Source of the DNA: Limisphaerales bacterium
GTDB lineage: Bacteria; Verrucomicrobiota; Verrucomicrobiia; Limisphaerales; UBA11358
DNA: 11,629 nt
NCBI GenBank assembly: GCA_027451565.1
Contig: DAIDJC010000083.1
Span: 1 to 11,629, forward strand
Direction: 5' to 3'
Shown piece after piece: positions 9,201 through 11,629 of the stretch. Position 1 is the stretch's first letter. Each line of letters begins with the position of its first letter. The notes beneath the pieces are model-generated. The model was not told the origin of the DNA. It saw nothing but the letters and a program-made list of their open reading frames with translations, and made no database searches. Position numbers and translations under genes: made by a program.

Positions 9201-9264
9201 AGAAATGCTGCTCATGCCGCTGCATCCCATCCGCACACTGGAAGACTTTGTAAATCCACCCTGA
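6235..9264 (+). CDS. AsmA-like protein (large periplasmic, TamB/YhdP type)
   Basis: This is a 1009-residue protein with an N-terminal membrane anchor (about 17-33, VAAWLMLLVVLAVFLWF) and a long periplasmic region of alternating beta strands. Recurrent phrases such as LVADEVQLGG, LRVRDGTLTL and MAGGSVDGTALLDI are typical of AsmA-family repeats. The C-terminal part, about 835-990, carries the AsmA C-terminal pattern: a G-TW-I-DG core, an NIPLFGLASGAL segment near 873, LEYSGTVDLDEHVNARVTV, and a hydrophobic NTPVVGPLVSTALWPF segment from 947. Family members (AsmA, TamB, YhdP, YdbH) are implicated in outer-membrane assembly and phospholipid transport through a hydrophobic beta groove. Applying that here is inference. 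It starts one base after the DUF4340 stop and has no clear ribosome binding site, consistent with coupling. The stop overlaps an in-frame ATG (9264-9266) of the downstream regulator frame. Confidence 0.88.
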   Translation: MAGFWGHCRRTFRWCRVAAWLMLLVVLAVFLWFNKEGLPDGLKTKLLDAMKQRGVTLEFQRLHLSPLRGLVADEVQLGGSNAMTAVRFRARQVQLRLDYPALLHGRWLLDGLRVRDGTLTLQASATEFLAVTNLQSSWRFESQDTWVVDQFEAEFEGLRVNLSGQLIHAPEVANWAINSGTRLNLPHPSASPNRSNLGPFIGQLIRARQDMTWVGHPTLALFLDGDARNIHSISLRWEARLEELETPWFMARSIQAAGLLQAPANASLSSNADLGFWTNLEPFSLECSLHVNDFQMDGLDLDSLDMGGDWMAPAVYIKKCRAQMAGGSVDGTALLDIRNRSLSFTNDSSFDPHLLSRWLPAGLRVELGNWLWTRPPELHASGHSLLPPWTNAPASWPQWVAANASVTGQVSFTNAVVNGLLVDWFQGHFDYMHDHWNWNAFHFKQGLTQLEFAGEADEATHQLAGALHGTVDLASVRPFFNQTDDSRFLQSFHLNQPAGIELEVAGQDTNWTGLQVRGTASLTNAIVDGAPGQYLRLDRVQSSFEWSNRCLTLPDFMVRQGHTRLSGGVSGNLLDGEMNLRVEGDFDPETLQPLLPTDQARMGLALIHLENPMAFRVSVCGNWRNLESLTATGNLACTNFSIRGQAADEVTGNFMYTNRVLRFFNPQLSRMNHSQNIRADAVTLDFAHGTIFFTNGFSAADPMYVVRCIGPKTTELVEPYHFPGLPTAMVNGSAPMRDVQDPDPMNDADLTFVVLKPTPFQWQNLKSKGVMGIIHWKGQQLILTNLVGEVYGGKGWGNAHFYFDPGRPDARFTSMVTVTNVSLHELIADVSSPTNALQGLLSGTWKITDGDTGDWHTWNGGGHAGLRNGLLWNIPLFGLASGALNRVSPGLGNSRATDATMDYVMQHGVIHSDLLELHTPTMRLEYSGTVDLDEHVNARVTVLLLRNTPVVGPLVSTALWPFSKIFECQVGGTLEKPKVTPLWLPSPVSEMLLMPLHPIRTLEDFVNPP

Positions 9265-9374
9265 TGGATTTTGGCATGGCCCGTCGGCTGGAAGGCTTTC
9301 CCCAAAGGCGGGAAATGCCCCATTCGCTCCCCGGAGAGGTTGAGAATTCATTGTCCTGGCGGTGGAAACGGATT
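9265..9374 (+). other. Spacer or N-terminal extension before the response regulator
   Basis: This is the only gap longer than one base in the plus-strand series. The regulator frame is open throughout, and an ATG (9264-9266) overlaps the AsmA stop, so it could encode a 37-residue extension. The predicted peptide is Arg/Pro-rich with no recognised motif. A weak promoter-like pair, TTGTCC (9351-9356) and TATGCT (9374-9379) with 17 bases between, is also present. Either reading is possible. Confidence 0.4.
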
Positions 9375-10829
9375 ATGCTGGCGCGGATGAGCAGGCTTTT
9401 GCTGATAGATGATGAGGAAGATGTGCGGTATTCCATCCAAAGGATCTTTGATTCGCCGGACATGGAATTGGCGACCACGGCGAGTGGTGAGGAGGGGCTT
9501 AAAATCATACCAAAGTTCAAGCCTGACCTGGTGCTGATGGACGTGCGGATGGCTGGCATGAGCGGTTTGGAGACTTTGCGCCGCATCCGGGTCTCGGACC
9601 CGAAGCTGCTGGTGATATTAATGACTGCCTACGGCACGACCCAGACGGCGATAGAAGCCATGAAGTTGGGCGCTTACGATTATCTCTTGAAACCGTTTGA
9701 CGCGAACAAGCTGAAGGAGATCGTGGGCAATGCGCTGAAGGCAGCGAGGGACATGAGGCAAATGGTCTCCTATGAGCCGCTTCTGGAAACCGAGGATTAT
9801 GAGCTGGGAATCGTGGGACGCAGCGAGCCGATGCAGCAGGTATTCAAGCTGGTTGGACAGGTGGCGGCAAGTGACGCCACGGCTTTGATCACGGGGGAAA
9901 GCGGCACCGGCAAGGAGTTGGTCGCCCGTGCCATTTACCATCACAGTCATCGCAGCAGCCAGGCCTTTCTGGCGGTCAATTGTGCCGCCATTCCCGAGCA
10001 ACTTCTGGAGAGCGAATTGTTTGGCCATGAACGGGGCGCGTTTACCGGTGCCACCAACCAGCGCGTGGGGAAATTTGAGCAGTGCAACCGGGGCACGCTG
10101 TTTCTGGATGAAATTGGGGATATGACACCCCCGACCCAGACAAAAATCCTGCGCGTACTGCAAAGCGGAATTTTTGAGCGCGTGGGCGGCAACTCCTCCA
10201 TCCAGGTGGATGTGCGCATCATTGCGGCCACGAACAAGCCCCTGGAGGCGGCGGTGGCAGCCAGGCAGTTCCGGGAAGATTTATTTTACCGGCTCAACGT
10301 GGTGCGCCTGCACCTGCCCCCGCTCAGGGACAGGCGCGAAGACATCCCTCTCCTGGTGAATTACTTTTTAAAGAAGCTTGCACGGGATCACAATCATCCA
10401 CCCAAGTCTGTCGCAGCAAATGTAATTCGTGTGCTGGAGAAGTATCATTGGCCGGGTAACATTCGCGAGCTGGAAAATGCCATCCGGCGCGCACATGTCA
10501 TGGCCAAGAGCGGCGCCATTTTGCTTGGCGATTTACCCCCGGAAATCTCAGGACTTGCCACAGGGGCCAGTGGAGCAAGCCCGGCAGGACCAGCCCTGGA
10601 CGGTGCCAACCAGGATTCCGCAGGCTTGGCGCGCCAATTATTCCAGTGGGCGCGAAAAACCCCCGGCTTCAAGGTCATACCTGCCGTGGAGCGGGAACTG
10701 GTCATTCAAGCCCTCAAGGAAACCAATAACAACCAGGTGCATGCAGCCGCTCTGCTGGGAATCACACGCGCCACTCTTCGCAAGCGGATTGAAAAATTTG
10801 GAATCCAGCGTGAATTAAACGTCAAATGA
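9375..10829 (+). CDS. NtrC-family sigma-54-dependent response regulator
   Basis: This 484-residue, three-domain transcription activator has a receiver domain (about 6-125) with acidic pair D12/D13, phosphoacceptor D56 in LVLMDVRM, T84 and K106 (LLKPF). Next comes a sigma-54 AAA+ domain (about 145-385) with Walker A GESGTGKE (174-181), the sigma-54-contacting GAFTGA (221-226), Walker B TLFLDE (241-246), LRDRREDIPLL and WPGNIRELENA (from 359). An Ala/Gly/Pro-rich linker leads to a Fis-type helix-turn-helix (about 449-478, NQVHAAALLGITRATLRKR). It would be phosphorylated by a sensor kinase, but none is encoded in this window. Start choice: ATG 9375 follows GGTGGAA (9361-9367). ATG 9387 starts exactly at the receiver, and ATG 9264 overlaps the AsmA stop, so the true start is uncertain. 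The stop overlaps the next ATG (ATGA). Targets are unknown. Confidence 0.93.
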   Translation: MLARMSRLLLIDDEEDVRYSIQRIFDSPDMELATTASGEEGLKIIPKFKPDLVLMDVRMAGMSGLETLRRIRVSDPKLLVILMTAYGTTQTAIEAMKLGAYDYLLKPFDANKLKEIVGNALKAARDMRQMVSYEPLLETEDYELGIVGRSEPMQQVFKLVGQVAASDATALITGESGTGKELVARAIYHHSHRSSQAFLAVNCAAIPEQLLESELFGHERGAFTGATNQRVGKFEQCNRGTLFLDEIGDMTPPTQTKILRVLQSGIFERVGGNSSIQVDVRIIAATNKPLEAAVAARQFREDLFYRLNVVRLHLPPLRDRREDIPLLVNYFLKKLARDHNHPPKSVAANVIRVLEKYHWPGNIRELENAIRRAHVMAKSGAILLGDLPPEISGLATGASGASPAGPALDGANQDSAGLARQLFQWARKTPGFKVIPAVERELVIQALKETNNNQVHAAALLGITRATLRKRIEKFGIQRELNVK

Positions 10830-11629
10830 AAGCGTACCATTTGGTGGGCCAGATGGGCCCTGACTCATTGGCCATGGTGGATTTGCCGGATCCGGAGCCG
10901 GGTCCTGGACAGGTGTTGGTTCGAGTCCATGCCAATGCCTTGAACTACCGGGACCTGATGATTTCAGATGGCCGATACGGGTCGGTTTCGTTGCCTTTGG
11001 TGCCGTTATCAGACGGTGCCGGGGAGGTGGTGGCTTGCGGAGAGGGTGTCACCCGTTGGCGGCCAGGAGACCGTGTCGCCGGCGCCTTTTTTCAAGGCTG
11101 GGGTGATGGCGCCTACCGCAGGGAGATCGCGGCCACCGCCTTGGGCGGGGCTTTGCCTGGAATGCTGGCGGAGCAGGTGGTTCTGCCCGAGACAGGTTTA
11201 GTGTCCATTCCGCCACACCTGGATTTCATTCATGCCTCCACACTGCCGTGCGCCGGAGTCACCGCCTGGCATGCCTTGGTGGAAAGCGGACATCTAAGGG
11301 CGGGGCAGACCGTGTTGCTGCTCGGAACAGGCGGCGTCTCACTGTTTGCACTGCAAATTGCCAAAATGCACGGAGCCAGGACCCTGATCACAAGCGGGAG
11401 CGATCAAAAACTTGAGCGTGCGCTTACTTTGGGAGCGGATGCGGCAATTTCCTACAAACGCAACCCGGACTGGGACGAGGAGGTTTTTCGCCTGACAGAC
11501 CGGAGAGGTGTGGACCATGTGGTGGAGGTCGGGGGGCAGGGCACATTTTCAAAATCGCTTCGTTCATTGGCGCCCCATGGAAAAGTGCATGTGGTGGGCG
11601 GGGTGAGCGGTTTCAGCAGTGAAATTTCA
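10826..11629 (+). CDS. MDR superfamily zinc-type alcohol dehydrogenase-like oxidoreductase, partial (3' end beyond right edge)
   Basis: 268 residues are visible of a protein that is usually about 335-340 long. It has the medium-chain dehydrogenase/reductase layout: an N-terminal GroES-like domain with LNYRDLMISDGRYG (39-52), PLSDGAGEVVACGEGVTRW, GDRVAGAFF and LPCAGVTAWHAL, then a Rossmann domain with the nucleotide-binding GTGGVS (167-172), LTLGADAAISY and GVDHVVEVGG. The pattern is close to the bacterial MDR7/zinc_ADH_like group. The catalytic zinc cysteine is replaced (N40/Y41 region), and the four-cysteine structural zinc loop is absent, so it is probably zinc-independent and NAD(P)H-dependent. 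The substrate is not predictable. The start overlaps the regulator's stop (ATGA), which implies co-translation and perhaps co-regulation. The 3' end and the rest of the gene lie outside the window. Confidence 0.9.
   Translation, partial: MKAYHLVGQMGPDSLAMVDLPDPEPGPGQVLVRVHANALNYRDLMISDGRYGSVSLPLVPLSDGAGEVVACGEGVTRWRPGDRVAGAFFQGWGDGAYRREIAATALGGALPGMLAEQVVLPETGLVSIPPHLDFIHASTLPCAGVTAWHALVESGHLRAGQTVLLLGTGGVSLFALQIAKMHGARTLITSGSDQKLERALTLGADAAISYKRNPDWDEEVFRLTDRRGVDHVVEVGGQGTFSKSLRSLAPHGKVHVVGGVSGFSSEIS

Noticed and set aside
1..11629. RNA genes, CRISPR arrays, insertion sequences, prophage or attachment sites
   Set aside because: I looked for direct-repeat arrays, terminal inverted repeats, transposase motifs and tRNA-like cloverleaf sequences and saw none. 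The region is almost wholly occupied by recognised genes.

Overview
The window is a compact stretch of bacterial chromosome of moderately high G+C with almost no spare DNA. The protein repertoire suggests a Verrucomicrobiota-type genome, possibly Pedosphaera- or Limisphaera-like: a DUF2851 protein, a GldA/GldF/GldG-type ABC system followed by a DUF4340 protein, a large AsmA-like protein and an NtrC-type regulator. This placement is inferred from gene content and is not proven by a marker gene. No rRNA, tRNA, insertion sequence, phage gene or CRISPR array was seen.

Layout. On the minus strand, from the left edge to about 1063, lies the 5' part of a DUF2851-family gene that runs out of the window. 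A 164-base divergent intergenic region (1064-1227) follows. Everything to its right is on the plus strand as one tightly packed series: an ABC-2 type ATPase (1228-2190), its six-helix permease (2187-2939), a GldG-like membrane-anchored auxiliary protein (2941-4446), a DUF4340 protein made of four tandem modules (4443-6233), a 1009-residue AsmA-like protein (6235-9264), an NtrC-family response regulator (about 9375-10829) and an MDR-family oxidoreductase that runs off the right edge (10826 onward). Most junctions are ATGA overlaps or gaps of one base. The exception is 9265-9374, in front of the regulator. All six stop codons visible are TGA.

How they may work together. The first five plus-strand genes look like one envelope machine. 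An ATPase and permease form the inner-membrane motor, the GldG-like and DUF4340 proteins are anchored by single helices and project into the periplasm, and the long AsmA-like protein, anchored at its N-terminus, could form a periplasmic bridge. AsmA-family proteins such as TamB and YhdP are linked to phospholipid traffic, so a dedicated ABC transporter next to one suggests lipid or lipoprotein transport, or envelope assembly. That substrate is inference. The name 'gliding' would be misleading, because only the GldA/F/G-type part is present here. The sigma-54-dependent regulator and the oxidoreductase are linked to the series by position, and their functional relation to it is unknown.
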